From Rotaria socialis (Eukaryota > Rotifera > Eurotatoria > Philodinida > Philodinidae), in assembly GCA_905331475.1 (NCBI GenBank), contig CAJNYU010000830.1, positions 7,641 through 71,640 of the forward strand: a DNA stretch of 64,000 bases, in the 5' to 3' direction. Below the pieces are notes generated by a model that made no database searches, had not been told where the DNA came from, and worked only from the letters and a program-made list of their open reading frames with translations. The position numbers and the translations under genes are program-made. Positions 11,643-23,739 of the stretch are shown here, piece by piece. Position 1 is the first letter of the stretch. Each line of letters begins with the position of its first letter.

Positions 11643-13034
11643 ATGACAACGCTACAATTTCCTTCTCCTAAGGAGAATTTACTTCCAGCACAAATTCCGC
11701 TTGTATCACCTCCATCTCAGTCACTGGACTCGACGAAAGTTGATCGCTTCAAAGGTTCTCTAATGGGTATGGCTGTTGGTGATGCCTTAGGAGCAAGTGT
11801 TGAGTTTCGTCCCCGACAATATCTTCTCGATCATCCTGTAAGTAATATGCAATCTGGGGGGACGTGGGGTCTTCAAGCTGGAGAATGGACAGATGATACA
11901 TCGATGGCTTTGTGCCTTGCTTCATCGCTCATAAGCTTTAGAGGATTCGATCCATATAATCAGTTGGTACGCTACAAGTGGTGGTATAAATTTGGGTATT
12001 TATCTTCAACTGGACGTTGTTTTGATATTGGCAATGCTACTCGTAGTGCATTGGACGAATTTTGTCGTCGTCAGAATGAGACTCAACGACGCTGGAGAAC
12101 AGTGAATGAAGAACAGATGGACAGCTTCACGTTTGACGAAATGCGTCGTTCTGGGTTCGATGTCAATTGTGGAGGACAGAATGCAAATGGTAACGGTGCA
12201 CTCATGCGTCTTGCACCTGTACCACTATTTTACTATCGTGATCCTGAAAAAGCCGTCACATTATCAGGTGAAAGTGCTCGTCTGACACATGGTGACCAAA
12301 GAGCAATCGATGCATGTCGCTACTATGGAGCTCTCATTGTTGCGGCGGTGCATGGTGAGAGCAAAGAAAAGTTACTCAGTCCTAACTTTTATTCAGAACA
12401 TCGGGCTTGGTTTGGAAAAAATGAACTTCATGATGAAATACTCAATGTAGCGAGTGGCTCCTTCAGTAAAAAAGATGGATATGATAAAGGTATTCGAGGT
12501 AGTGGCAAAAGTGTTCAAGCACTCGAAGCAGCTTTATGGGCATTTTATAAGGATGATAATTCTTTTGAGAAAGGTGTACTCAAAGCAGTTAATCTTGGCG
12601 ATGATACAGATACAACAGGAGCTATCTATGGACAACTAGCAGGTGCTCACTATGGTTTTAACCGAATTCCTTCGAAGTGGACGCAGCAACTTTATGCTAA
12701 AAATTTAATATCATGCATTGCTGAGTGGCTACAATCATTAGGAGATTCCCGTTTTGCCACGCAGTCATCACCTCAACAGACACCAACTAGAATGTCTCAA
12801 TCAAATCAACCACAACAGTATCCAAACCATAATACTTCTCAAAATCCATTAAAAATTGCTTCAAACCCAACTAGCTATCAACCTATTTTAACTTCTAGTT
12901 CGACTGCAGCAAGGACATCACAATATAGTACGCCAAATACAAAACCTGGTTTTCCTACTAATAATAGCAGAAGTACTGCGAAAAACAGTCAACAACATTC
13001 GTCACCTTGGATTTGGTATAGGCATGAACAATAG
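11643..13034 (+). CDS. ADP-ribosylglycohydrolase family protein
   Basis: A 463-aa protein from the ATG at 11643. The frame stays open back to 11610, but that part has no ATG and a splice acceptor (tattttag) ends just before the start, so a 5' UTR intron is likely. The domain spans about residues 33-375. It starts RFKGSLMGMAVGDALG and carries metal-binding motifs EWTDDTSMA (acidic residues at 84-85) and NLGDDTDTTGA (G319-D-D-T-D323), matching the two-magnesium site of the DraG/ARH fold. GNGALMRLAP is also typical. The family removes ADP-ribose from proteins, nucleic acids or small molecules. The form here resembles bacterial and protist DraG-like enzymes as much as human ARH1/ARH3; the substrate cannot be told. 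The last 90 residues are Ser/Thr/Gln/Pro-rich and disordered. No signal peptide; probably cytosolic or nuclear. Confidence 0.92.
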   Translation: MTTLQFPSPKENLLPAQIPLVSPPSQSLDSTKVDRFKGSLMGMAVGDALGASVEFRPRQYLLDHPVSNMQSGGTWGLQAGEWTDDTSMALCLASSLISFRGFDPYNQLVRYKWWYKFGYLSSTGRCFDIGNATRSALDEFCRRQNETQRRWRTVNEEQMDSFTFDEMRRSGFDVNCGGQNANGNGALMRLAPVPLFYYRDPEKAVTLSGESARLTHGDQRAIDACRYYGALIVAAVHGESKEKLLSPNFYSEHRAWFGKNELHDEILNVASGSFSKKDGYDKGIRGSGKSVQALEAALWAFYKDDNSFEKGVLKAVNLGDDTDTTGAIYGQLAGAHYGFNRIPSKWTQQLYAKNLISCIAEWLQSLGDSRFATQSSPQQTPTRMSQSNQPQQYPNHNTSQNPLKIASNPTSYQPILTSSSTAARTSQYSTPNTKPGFPTNNSRSTAKNSQQHSSPWIWYRHEQ

Positions 13035-15873
13035 TTTCTTGCTCAGAAACTAATCTATTTGGTCATACTTCATCGTACATTTACAGAGTTGATTTTTTTA
13101 TTCTAAAACGTTTTCTAATTATCTAAATATACTTTATATTTTGACAAATAACTTCACTGCAGTAAACTCTAGTATTTATACAAGAATTTCAAGACGAATG
13201 CAGATCAGATGAATGTAAGCTATATTGAATTCATTCATATATTAGATGCGTAGAATACATTTGCTTTTTCACGTTGATAAGGAAAAGACGTGAAAACTCA
13301 CATCATCTTGAACAATTTCTTCATGGAAATGATATTGGTAAATATGTTTATGGCAATAAAAACTAGTGGTATTTGCATATCTATCTGGGTGTGAATTAAT
13401 TGAATACAAGATCATAAAGCTGATTATCTGGGGGCGGTATCTATAAAAACTTGTATACTATTGGAAAACGAATCAACAAATAGGATCAACCGAAACTAGT
13501 TATTCATATTTTATAATAAAATATTTCATTGTTATGTGATATGTAGTCAAAAATAATAATAAAATGTCTGACTACCACATAGCAGGGTGATAACTAATAA
13601 CAGCATTCCAACATGTCTTTCGCTTTTACTCCTCAAAATTTCTTCTTTAGCACTTTTTCTATCTTATATTTATTAGAGATATTTCTCTCTCTTTCGAGTA
13701 TACATACTTAGCAGTTAAATGCATTTATTCGCGTGAACGTATTATTTTTATTACACAAGAATCTGTAAGGTATGCTCTCGATTCTATTTTCTTTTAATAT
13801 AAAGCAGAGCTCATAGAAAGAAGTCGAACAATGACTCCAAAAATATATTATGCATGATAAATGTGTCTTTTTCATACTATAGAAGTAACATTTTTATGAC
13901 TCCTTATCTCACCAGATGAAAAACAGATATACTGAAAAAATTGATACTAGTGGCATAAGATTTCTTTCAAGTTCCTCATCTATGTAAAACGACCTGAAGG
14001 ATTATGGTGAAAATCAATACCTTATTACGCTATTTTATAGCCACATCAGACCCTATAAGATGTTGTTTCGGATGGTCGGAATGATCAATCCGGGTGCTAT
14101 CATCTGAAGGTGGCTGTGCAACTGAGGGCAGCGACGTAGAATCCAACCAATTACAATATCGATAGCCACCAGCCCAAATCGATTGTTCAGCAACAATTAC
14201 CATGAGTTCTTATATGGTTGCACCTATGGAGTTATTAATGGTGGACGAACAAACCGCTCTTATGCGACAGAATAAATCATCATTCAAAAACGACACTTAT
14301 GAAGAAAGATTCAGTTTTATTGAAACATTTCATGAAAATTTTTATTGTAGTTGTCTTACTACTTTTTAATGAGATATAAATCCACATTTGGTAGTTAGTC
14401 AGTAGATATTTTCAATATACTTTGATTTTATTATTTATTTTTATGACCCAGTACGAGAACGGTCCATTTAAGATAAAAAAAGAATGAAAAATTTAAATAT
14501 TTCAAGCAAAACGTTTTTATGAGTCAGCAATCCAAAAGATATCTCAAGTAATTCATATTAGCATTAACACGGCAAGGTATTAATTTTCAATGAAAATCAA
14601 ATTATATTTTGAGTTTCTAATACTATAGAATCGACATCTCATGCAATTAGATAGAAATGTGAACAATCGCGTATTAATTTTTAATATGTAACATTAAAAG
14701 ATAATACAATTACAATTGCAATTACGAAGATAGAGGAAGAAAGAGAAAAAGGAACAAAACAAACAGCTAACACAATTATGTAATTATTATATGTATAAAT
14801 GTCGTTCGCTTTTTCCTTTGTTTTCTTCATGTATTGTGCTTTACGCAAGTTGTAATTAGATCGTCTTTTATTGCTATATATTAAGAATTTATACATAAAT
14901 ATTTATTTACCTTCGAATATTTTTATTTCTTGATGACTACAACTCCAGAGCATTGAAAACTCGAAATAAAGTTGTTTTCTTTTGTACAAACTATATCAGT
15001 ATTAATTTAAAACGAAAATATTTATTGTGACTAATACTAATGTTTATATTTATGGTACACTACAGTTAGATCATTTTCTTCGTAATAATCAGTTGTTTGA
15101 TTTCATTTATTATATTTTGTTCTAAGTGATTGCTTTTTCGAGCTTTTTGTTTAAAATTTATACATAAACATTTGTTGAAAATTTTTTTTTAAAATTTTTT
15201 TTTTCAAAACAATATATGTATTTTCCTTTATTGGAAGATAACTTTCTTCTGTTCTGTTATTGCACACCGATGACACATACGATGCACATGTATTAGAGTC
15301 TTGCTTTTTTTCTTTTCATGTCAACATGGCTTCTTCCTACATCAGGTTGTTCTTTATACAAAATAAAGAAGAAATACATTATTGATCTGTTCCAAAAAAG
15401 TGATTCATAGGATGGAAAAATCGATCATTATTCTTAGACGTTAAATCTAAAAACTGACTTCAACTATTCAATAGTTACATTTTCAGATATTTCAAAGAAT
15501 GTCGGAGACGATTGTAACTCTACTAAAACCACATGAAGTTCGTCAGAATCTGCTTTCTGTATTTACGTAATTCTTACCGATGTGGATTTCTAGGTACGGT
15601 TAAGCAAAGATCTTTGAAAACCACACTCCACTAGACTACATGTAATCGAAGTAGATCGCTTACTTCTCAGTGAATAGTATTAGGCGAATTTTCTCATCAT
15701 TATGTCGACTATAACATGTTGCATCTCTATGCGTTCTTCTTCTTTGTTTAGTTTCATCGACGCGATAGGTGTGGATGCTTGTTTCAACTTATCAAATGTT
15801 TATTTTATAGATAAATAGGTTATATAAGACGTCATCTTTTTTTTTTGAAAGTTCGAAATATTCAAAAATCGAA
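13035..15873. other. 2.8-kb intergenic stretch
   Basis: No gene that I can support. A patch near 14060-14270 has higher GC and short open frames without recognisable motifs; it might be a fragment of a broken gene. The rest is AT-rich with T and A runs. The final 100 bp lead into the lipin start. Confidence 0.5.
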
Positions 15874-18618
15874 ATGACTTCATGGTCTGGTATTGTTTCT
15901 ACATGTAAATCTGCTTATAATAGGATCAATCCGTGCGCACTTACCGGTGCAATTGACGTTATTGTTGTCAAACAAGAAGATGAAACCCTGCAATGTACTC
16001 CGTTTCATGTTTGTTTTGGTAAATTAAGTGTTCTAACAAATCAACAAAATAACGTATATATCACTATAAATGGTAGGTCCATTGAACATTTATCTATGAA
16101 ATTGGGCGAGACTGGACAAGCTCTGTTTATTACCGAAGAAGAGACTACTACACAATGGCTTCCATTAAATCATGATTCAGAACTATCGAATAATAATACA
16201 TTGCCTAAATCTGATACTGCTGTATTAAACAACTCTAATCCTCAATTATCCGAAATCAACTTTTCCCCTCAAATCATTAATAACCAGTTTGATGAAGAAA
16301 AAAACTCCTATGAAAACAATGAACCAATAGATCATCATGAACAAAGTTCGAAAGATTTAAAACAAGAACTTGAGAAAATGTTATTTTCAAATGAACATCA
16401 ATTACCTAGGCGTCAACGTCTTTCAACATCTATATCTATGGATGATACTCTGTCAGATAACAGAAATGTCTCTATACCCTCGACACGTCGAGACAATGTA
16501 AATGGAAATGATTTACTTTTATTTCCAATTGATGATGAAAAACAATCATCATTGTCTACTCCAAGCGTTGATGCACATAGGCAAAAAACCTTACCGTCCA
16601 TTCCATCTAAAGCATCGAATGAAATGGATCATAGTGATGGCTATATAAGTTGTTTAGAAGATAGTATTGATGGTAATGAAAATGATCAGAGACCTACAAG
16701 ACTGTTATCAATTCCAATTCCAATTGAACAAAATCCAGCAAAAAATGATACATCATCCACGACAGATGAATCGAATTTATTAACTAATACAACTGTGTCT
16801 CAATCTGCATCAATAACAATTAATGAAAATCATTTTTCAATTCAGATGAATCAACCAAGCAATTCAACTACGTTTTATTTAGATGACAATTGTTCACCGA
16901 CATCATCATCATCATTGGAACATGCTAGATCACCTCAGCCGAATGGTCCACAATGCGATGCAGAATATGAAACAGAAAAATCACCTCAACAATTAGTAAC
17001 AGATAATCGAAAACGTTCGAGATGGCTCTGGGACTGGGGTGAACTTCCTAAACAAACATTGAGTATGCTTAGAAATTTTTCTACAGGATCATTAAAAAGA
17101 AGTACATCTCAACAAAAAATTCAACGAAACAATATAATAGTTGATAAATGTGATGATCGTTCATCGTATGCAACTACAATCAATTCTCAACAAAATCAGT
17201 CAATAATTTCGAACGATGATAATGCAGAATTAGAAGCTGATAATTCTTCAATAACACAATCGTCAGTTCAAGAATACGAAACTCTCTGTCTTGATGATGT
17301 AAAATTTTCATTATGTGGAAATGTCGATAAACTATCATCAATTACAGATGATTTATTCAATGCAAAACTCATTCCATATGAAAAATTTGCTAGTAATCCA
17401 TTGATCAGCAATGATCCTCAATTAGTTGTATGCATGTGCGGAAAATTTTACAGTGGAAGTACAGCTAGAGAACTTATGGTATCGACGATTGCCTACCGTA
17501 AATCATTGTCTTCTAAAATAGTTGAACGATTGCCAAAAGACCCTATCACACAATCTATAGTCCGTACAATGAGTGGCATTAATGGGTGGCTATTTCCAAG
17601 AAAAAACATTGATGTAAAAACTGAAAATGTTCCATCGGTGGATAAATCTGAAGTCATTCCAACTATATTACAAAATCAAAATTTGATTAAAAAAGAGACT
17701 AATGATGGTGAGAAAGAAGATCATAACGGGGGAAAATTAATACCTACGTCAAGATTAAAAAAAACTATGATTCTTACATCTGATCAATTAAAACAATTGA
17801 ATCTTAACGAGGGTGTGAATACAGTTGCATTTAGTGTTACAACAGCCGGTCAAGGTACAACAATAGTTGAAGCAAATATATTCGTTTTTGATCATAAAAC
17901 AAAATTTGTTATATCGGATATTGATGGTACTATTACAAAATCTGATATCATAGGTCATATTTTTTCATTATTTGGTCGAGACTGGTCACATAATGATATA
18001 GCACAATTTTTTCAAGCTATTCAAAACAATAGCTATCAACTTATTTATTTATCTTCTCGTGCTATTGGACAAAGTCGTGTAACAAGAAATGTTTTACGCA
18101 GTGTTGAGCAATCCGGTTTTGCATTACCGCTTGGCCCATTACTTATTTCACCTGATGGATTAATGGCTGCATTGTATAGAGAAGTTGTTGTACGGATATC
18201 TGAAGAATTTAAAATTGAATGTTTAAAAAGTATTGCAAGTTTATTTCAAGGCAAAAATCCATTTTATGCTGGATTTGGCAATCGACCTAATGATGTAGTG
18301 GCGTATAAAGCTGTTGGAATACCAGAAACTCGTATATTTACAATAAACCCTAGCAGTGAAATTGCTAGAGGAGCAATATCTGAAGCGTATCCTACTTCAT
18401 ACAAAAGTTTGCATGATATAGTGGATGAAATATTTCCTCCAATGGATTCATTTTCTGGAAGTGAATCCTATTCATCATTTACATATTGGCGTGAACAACC
18501 AACAATGGATACATTCGAAGATGAAATGCGTAAAAATCTAGAAGACATCAAGGTACGAGAAAAGTCTAAAGGCAAAGGATCAACAAAACAAAAAAAGGAT
18601 GTTTCACGAAAAACATGA
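15874..18618 (+). CDS. LPIN: lipin (phosphatidate phosphatase, PAP1)
   Basis: A single uninterrupted frame encodes 914 residues, close to the length of animal lipins. The N-LIP domain is at about 1-95 (WSGIVSTCKSAYNRINPCAL, then VIVVKQEDETLQCTPFHVCFGKL), with the conserved amphipathic start. The catalytic C-LIP domain follows from about residue 620. Its DxDxT signature is D682-I-D684-G-T686 (SDIDGTITKSDIIGH), with YLSSRAIGQ and PLGPLLISPDGL downstream. The middle (about 120-480) is low-complexity, Ser/Asn/Gln-rich and probably disordered. The short basic stretch KRSTSQQK may be a phosphatidate-binding or nuclear-localisation patch. The enzyme converts phosphatidate to diacylglycerol with Mg2+ for triglyceride and phospholipid synthesis, and family members also act as nuclear co-regulators. 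Complete lack of introns is unusual for this family. Confidence 0.96.
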   Translation: MTSWSGIVSTCKSAYNRINPCALTGAIDVIVVKQEDETLQCTPFHVCFGKLSVLTNQQNNVYITINGRSIEHLSMKLGETGQALFITEEETTTQWLPLNHDSELSNNNTLPKSDTAVLNNSNPQLSEINFSPQIINNQFDEEKNSYENNEPIDHHEQSSKDLKQELEKMLFSNEHQLPRRQRLSTSISMDDTLSDNRNVSIPSTRRDNVNGNDLLLFPIDDEKQSSLSTPSVDAHRQKTLPSIPSKASNEMDHSDGYISCLEDSIDGNENDQRPTRLLSIPIPIEQNPAKNDTSSTTDESNLLTNTTVSQSASITINENHFSIQMNQPSNSTTFYLDDNCSPTSSSSLEHARSPQPNGPQCDAEYETEKSPQQLVTDNRKRSRWLWDWGELPKQTLSMLRNFSTGSLKRSTSQQKIQRNNIIVDKCDDRSSYATTINSQQNQSIISNDDNAELEADNSSITQSSVQEYETLCLDDVKFSLCGNVDKLSSITDDLFNAKLIPYEKFASNPLISNDPQLVVCMCGKFYSGSTARELMVSTIAYRKSLSSKIVERLPKDPITQSIVRTMSGINGWLFPRKNIDVKTENVPSVDKSEVIPTILQNQNLIKKETNDGEKEDHNGGKLIPTSRLKKTMILTSDQLKQLNLNEGVNTVAFSVTTAGQGTTIVEANIFVFDHKTKFVISDIDGTITKSDIIGHIFSLFGRDWSHNDIAQFFQAIQNNSYQLIYLSSRAIGQSRVTRNVLRSVEQSGFALPLGPLLISPDGLMAALYREVVVRISEEFKIECLKSIASLFQGKNPFYAGFGNRPNDVVAYKAVGIPETRIFTINPSSEIARGAISEAYPTSYKSLHDIVDEIFPPMDSFSGSESYSSFTYWREQPTMDTFEDEMRKNLEDIKVREKSKGKGSTKQKKDVSRKT

Positions 18619-19314
18619 ACAGAAGTCATTCATGAAAAACTGTACACATTCGCTCCAGAAATCTAAATAAAAAAGAATTGCATTTCGGCTTGTTCAAATG
18701 TAACGCTATTATATTTTTTGGTATACTTATTTTTAATTACTTGAGAAGGGTGTGGGTGTGAGTGTGATTGATCAAAATGCCCATACTCGAGAAGGCATTG
18801 AACTAAGCCACAAACCGTTTTGTAAAGAACGTTACTTAACTGATGTTACCGATTTAGCTAGTATTTCGCCAATAGATATTTATATCTGAGATCGAAATCG
18901 CGAACATTTTTTACGTCTGAGTTCTTTAATGCATTCGAACTGTTGTAAAAGCAAGCTTCTCGGTTTAGAAGCAGTGGCGTAGGCTAATAGAAAGATTTCT
19001 CATGGTTAACGTCAATTGATAAAAATCTCACCAAGCCTTCTAAAATAATTTTCTATAGCAATGACTAAAGAATTTATGTCTTATCTAAACCTTTTAACTA
19101 AATATACTACCAAAACAAAATACAAGCGAATTACTGACAACGCTCAAACATAAAAATAGAATGTCGTTTCATCACCAATTCGATGAAAAGATATCAATTA
19201 ATTACTATCAAAACCCTACGCCGTCTATAATAGAAATGAAAGAATAAATTACGTAGTTATAATTCTGAATTTTATTTGAAGGATTAAAATAAAACAGAAA
19301 AAAATAAAAAGTTA
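18619..19314. other. convergent intergenic region
   Basis: Lies between the lipin stop and the nuclear receptor stop, so both 3' ends point inward. It carries aataaa-like signals (about 18665) and a telomere-like motif (18745-18766). No coding sequence seen. Confidence 0.55.
18745..18766 (+). repeat. telomere-like motif
   Basis: gaagggtgtgggtgtgagtg and the next bases hold two to three TGTGGG-like units. It lies about 130 bp downstream of the lipin stop and has no inverted partner. Confidence 0.65.
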
Positions 19315-20938
19315 TTAAAGAACTTCACTAGAACTATTATTTAATTGACTAATATTTGTTGTTGTTGTTGGTAGTTGTATTCTATCATCACATGGTAAAT
19401 AAATTAATTCATTTGTATTACTATATATATTTTCTTCTGAAATAAAATATGGATTTACTAAATCATTATTAATGATTGGTGAAGAAAATCGATTCGATAT
19501 CATATCATTTGCCATCATATCAACAAAACGCAAAACAAATTGTGCTTTCATATATTTTATATTTTTCTCGTTCGTTAAACTACTGTATGTATTTGATCCA
19601 TCTGTATAGGCTCGAGCTTCTTTTTCTTGATCATATTCTAGTTCAAATAAACGTAAAATTCTTTCAATAACTGTATCATTTGATGAATTATATAAATTTT
19701 CATTCGCATCTAACGATGAATTCGATAGTAAAACAAGCAATGGTCCGCCACCAATTTGTTCATCATCATAAGCTAATATAAGTAAAATCATAATAAGACG
19801 CCATCGTTCATTGTGTGCAAATATCCATGCTTGCGGTTCTTTACTCCATGATGACAAATTTCGATCGTTTTCACCAGTTATTAAAAATTTTATTGCTGAT
19901 TCGTGTCGTTGTAAACGTGCAAGAAACGTTTCTGGTACACGTTCGTTTTCATGCATAACAATATCAGCTAAACGATGACAAAATTGAAATATAATCGACG
20001 AATGAGTATTTGTTGTTGTTGTTGTTTGTTCATATTCTTCAAATGATTGATAGCATTCAAGTAATTTCAACATTAATTGAAAATCATTATTATTCGGTTC
20101 GAGTTTAACACTTGATGTTGATAAGGATGATGAACGAAATAATTTCGGAGGCTTACCAAAACGAATCTTATCTAAAGCCATGCCTTTTAAAATCAATTAA
20201 AATTACTTATTCATATGTGTTAAGATCATTTTTCTTACCAACACATTTACATTTATCGAAACGACATGCTGCACAATTGTTACGATTATCTTTATTTATG
20301 CAACATCGTATAGGACATGGTTCAAGAATAGTTGATTTTTTTGAGTAACGACGAAAAAATCCTTTACAGGCTTCACATGTAAATACACCAAAATGATATC
20401 CGGAGCTCACATCATCGCATACGCGACAAAGTTCTGATTCATATTGTGATTCTAAAGTTCAAAAAATGAAATTCTTTAAAAAAAAAAGAGAGAAAGAAAG
20501 ACTGCGCTTGCTGATTGTTTCATCTTGAAATTTCCTCTTTCTGCTTGATTGAGCGATCGATATAGATGATTTTTCTTGTGGAGTATCTGCTTCAATTTCT
20601 TGTTCACTACTATTTGTATACAATCCACTCATATGTCTTGAAAAGTTAACATCAATCGAATCACCAACTGTATTATTTTCATAGTGATTTTGATAACCGT
20701 TTTGATAAGCAGCAGCTGCTACTGCAACATTTAAATAATTTGTATCATAATTTGAATAGGAGGATATTGGATCTGAATAAGTTAGTTGAGATGCCGCTGA
20801 CGATGAAAAATAGACATTTGGCGATGTCAGGTGAGAATATGTTGGCTGACGAAATGGGTAAGAATTCGTACTGTAAGACGAATACGGCGATGTCTCAATA
20901 TAATATGGATCATTAAAACGAAGTGATGATTCACTCAT
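19315..20938 (-). CDS. nuclear hormone receptor, three exons
   Basis: Exons read on the minus strand: 20938-20503, 20451-20239 and 20183-19315, about 505 aa in all. Exon 1 is a Tyr/Ser/Asn-rich N-terminal A/B region ending in a basic patch (SSRKRKFQ). Exon 2 is the DNA-binding domain: zinc finger 1 is CRVC...CEACKGFFRR (P-box CEACKG) and zinc finger 2 is CPIRCCINKDNRNNCAACRFDKC. Exon 3 starts with the C-terminal extension GMALDKIRFG and continues as a 289-residue ligand-binding domain that is weakly conserved (signature-like WIFAHNERWRLIMILLILAYDD). It should be a DNA-binding, possibly ligand-gated, transcription factor. The subfamily is not clear. Intron 1 has a weak donor (gtcttt), so the exon 1 end is the least certain border. 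Confidence 0.85.
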
Positions 20939-21286
20939 TCGATTAGCGTCGAAAGCCTGTTAAAACCACACCCGAAAACAAATGAATACTTAATTTAATT
21001 AAATTTACCTACTGTTGATAAATTATATTGATCACTGTACATATTTTATTTAAAAAAAGACATGATTCATAACAATTCCTTTTACTTTATTTTTATCTAA
21101 AAAGCAAATGTGTTGTTCGTCGTGAAACTATGTCAAGTTTATATGATGATAAAACAGACAAGAGAGCGAGAAGAGTTTTTTTTGCATCATACAAACACCG
21201 TTCTCGGATAAATCAATCATTTTGACATTGAAAGAAAATCACATATGCAACATATACTGGCATTGGCCATCAGACTCAATCACTTG

Positions 21287-21310
21287 TATATATATATATA
21301 TATATATATA
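21287..21310. repeat. (TA)n microsatellite
   Basis: Twelve TA units in a row, upstream of the nuclear receptor start. Confidence 0.9.
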
Positions 21311-21784
21311 GTTCCATATATTTCTAACTCTATAATTCAATCAAATAGAGATATAATCACTATTTCGGCACTGACATTTGTCTCTTTTTCTTCTCCATAT
21401 GTCCTCTGATCTAGATATGAGACATAAAAACAAATATATCACGAAAGTGACTATTGGCTAGTAGTACGCATAATAACGGTTGATTACGAAACTGTGTATG
21501 CCAATAAATTTTCAACGATACAAACAGGCTATTCGCGTGATGATAAAAATAAATGAATGTCATTTTTCCATCGGAAGTAAATTTCGAGCTCCGAACAATT
21601 TTTAAACTAAAATTCATTCAGAAAGTGTTCTGTAGACATTTTAGATAGGCTGAAAATTCAACGGATATGTACTTTTGAATCTCTAAAGCCAGTCGATTCA
21701 TGTCTTTTTAATTTAAATCAATTACTCATGCATGAATATTCATAATTATTCTGCACAAGGCTAGAAACAATACATCTAGTTGTT

Positions 21785-22140
21785 GCTTTTTGTGTACTCA
21801 AAAAACAACGCCGTCCGGCCGTTTACACGATAGCTCCTGAAAGTCTCATCCGATTGTCATGAAATTTTGTACACAGAATGATCTCATCAATATCTCAGTC
21901 GAGTTCGAAGATGAGAAGGATCCGTTAAGAAATGGCTGAGTTATCGAAAAAATTGTCATTTTTGACCAAACCATCCCTGAGGGGGAGTACAGGGATTTTT
22001 TCAAAAAAACATTTTTTTCCCAGTATTATTCGCAACATATATAAATCGACTCAGTTTTTGCAGTACACATAACAATCGGATGCAAATCCGATGTTTTCGC
22101 ATTTATTTCTATCTAATTTTTCGCTGGCATAAAAACAGTT
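21785..22140. repeat. candidate dispersed non-coding repeat
   Basis: A GC-richer block begins near acaacgccgtccggccgttt and continues to a G-run (cctgagggggagtacagg, 21976-21993). The same G-run pattern recurs in the loop of the foldback element at 34394-34411 (cctgagggggaccacagg), both followed by T runs. No frame is coding. Shared short text suggests a common repeat family, but only this stretch is conserved within the window. Confidence 0.4.
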
Positions 22141-22489
22141 AAATACAGTAATGATATGAACATGAAAAAATTAGTTGATAAAATGTTTGTTAAGTAATGT
22201 GACACTGAGTTATTGATTTAATTCTTACACTTCATGATTAAAGTTTAACTTTCTCATTCAATAAATATTTATAGCGACTACCGATTATCGATGAAATCAT
22301 AAGCTAGACGGTTGAATTTTAGCACGAACAATTACATTATGTACAATAGATTTACAATGTGCTGACCGTCACGTCGAGTCAGTTTATCGAATGAAAAGTA
22401 AAAGCACATGTGTGGCATCAAGTTACAAATTACGTCTGAAGACACATTAATTGAACAGTCTCAAAAGAAAAGAAAAATGGTTCAACAAG

Positions 22490-23602
22490 ATGCGTTCATT
22501 TCACTTCATGAATAACACAATGTTGAAAGCACATCAATCTTTCTTACTTATTTTACTTACAATCATTGCCACCAAATCCTACGCTATTTCTTCCTGTATT
22601 CCCAATACTCCATGTCAATGTTATCTGACACAGTATTCACTTAAACTGTTGAATTGCTCATATGCATTATCGGATCTATTGATACCTGATTTGAAAATTC
22701 CACAAAATATAACAAGAATCATTGCTACTAATGCGTTGATCCGTTGGCCAAGTCAATTATGCAAATATGCAAATATTCAAATACTTGATTTAAGTGGGTC
22801 CTATTTTAATTTTCAATTCATTGATTTATCCTGTTTAACACATTTAATACATTTAAATTTAAGTAACACACAATTACATGAAATTCCACATTTTAAAAAC
22901 GATGTATCGAATCATTTACAAATTCTCGATCTATCAAATAATCATTTGAAAACTATCGATGGCATCTATTTTCAATCGTTAAATAATTTAATTTCATTAT
23001 TTTTACAAAATAATCCAATTGAATCTATTGTACATTTAGAAGTTCTATTTAATTTAGCAAATATCGAATCAATTAATTTAATTTCATCAAATCTAGATCT
23101 CACGCTGAAACAACCGTTAACTCTAAATCAATGGAGCGACATAGTTAGAACATGGAATAATACATCGAAATCATTTTCTATTCGAATGAAAAATATTCCA
23201 TTACAAACAATAATACCAGCTGCAGATAAATTTCAAACGATCTCGATTGATACAATGAAAATTATCTTAAAAACACTTATCAATTCAACATTTATGACTA
23301 TGTACAATACACCAAAATGTGATTGTTCAAATCTTCGAACTTATCAACGAATGTTTTCATTTGTAGATCATCAAAGAAAATATTCATCCTCATTATTTCA
23401 ATCAACAACATGTCTTATGTCCGATAGGATAACTCATGCTCGTTTATTCGATCGTCGGACATACATTGATTTGCGATGTCCATTATTAGGACGAATGTCT
23501 TTTTTCCCTTTACTAGCAAGCTCATCTACATCATCGCACTATGCATTGGTTCCTTTTGTAGTATTTTGTTTATTTTTATTGTGGATCGAGAAAAAATTTT
23601 AA
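22490..23602 (+). CDS. secreted or membrane-anchored LRR protein
   Basis: A 370-aa protein from the ATG at 22490; the frame is open a little further upstream without an ATG. Residues about 10-33 form a signal peptide (SFLLILLTIIATKSYA). A cysteine-bearing N-cap (CIPNTPCQCYL) leads into about four to six leucine-rich repeats of extracellular type (LQILDLSNNHLKTIDGIYF, LISLFLQNNPIESI). A C-terminal cap-like cysteine cluster follows (PKCDCSNLRTYQ, TTCLMSD, LRCPLLG). The last 20 residues are hydrophobic (YALVPFVVFCLFLLW) and followed by a few basic residues, fitting a single membrane segment with a tiny cytoplasmic tail, or a GPI signal. Such proteins usually act in adhesion or recognition at the cell surface. 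No particular orthologue recognised. Confidence 0.85.
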   Translation: MRSFHFMNNTMLKAHQSFLLILLTIIATKSYAISSCIPNTPCQCYLTQYSLKLLNCSYALSDLLIPDLKIPQNITRIIATNALIRWPSQLCKYANIQILDLSGSYFNFQFIDLSCLTHLIHLNLSNTQLHEIPHFKNDVSNHLQILDLSNNHLKTIDGIYFQSLNNLISLFLQNNPIESIVHLEVLFNLANIESINLISSNLDLTLKQPLTLNQWSDIVRTWNNTSKSFSIRMKNIPLQTIIPAADKFQTISIDTMKIILKTLINSTFMTMYNTPKCDCSNLRTYQRMFSFVDHQRKYSSSLFQSTTCLMSDRITHARLFDRRTYIDLRCPLLGRMSFFPLLASSSTSSHYALVPFVVFCLFLLWIEKKF

Positions 23603-23739
23603 TGTTTTTGTTTTCAAGTGATTATCAGAATCACTGTAGAGTTTAGAAATCGTGTTAGTTACTTGAAATAATATTAAGTACAGTTTCAAAAATCGCTATC
23701 TAAATAATATCAGTAGCTATTTCTTTTTTCATGCCAATA

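Larger units (their letters stand above)
20939..22489. other. divergent intergenic region with repeat patch
   Basis: Lies between two genes pointing outward, so it should hold both promoters. It contains a (TA)n run (21287-21310) and a non-coding repeat-like segment (about 21785-22140). No gene seen. Confidence 0.5.
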
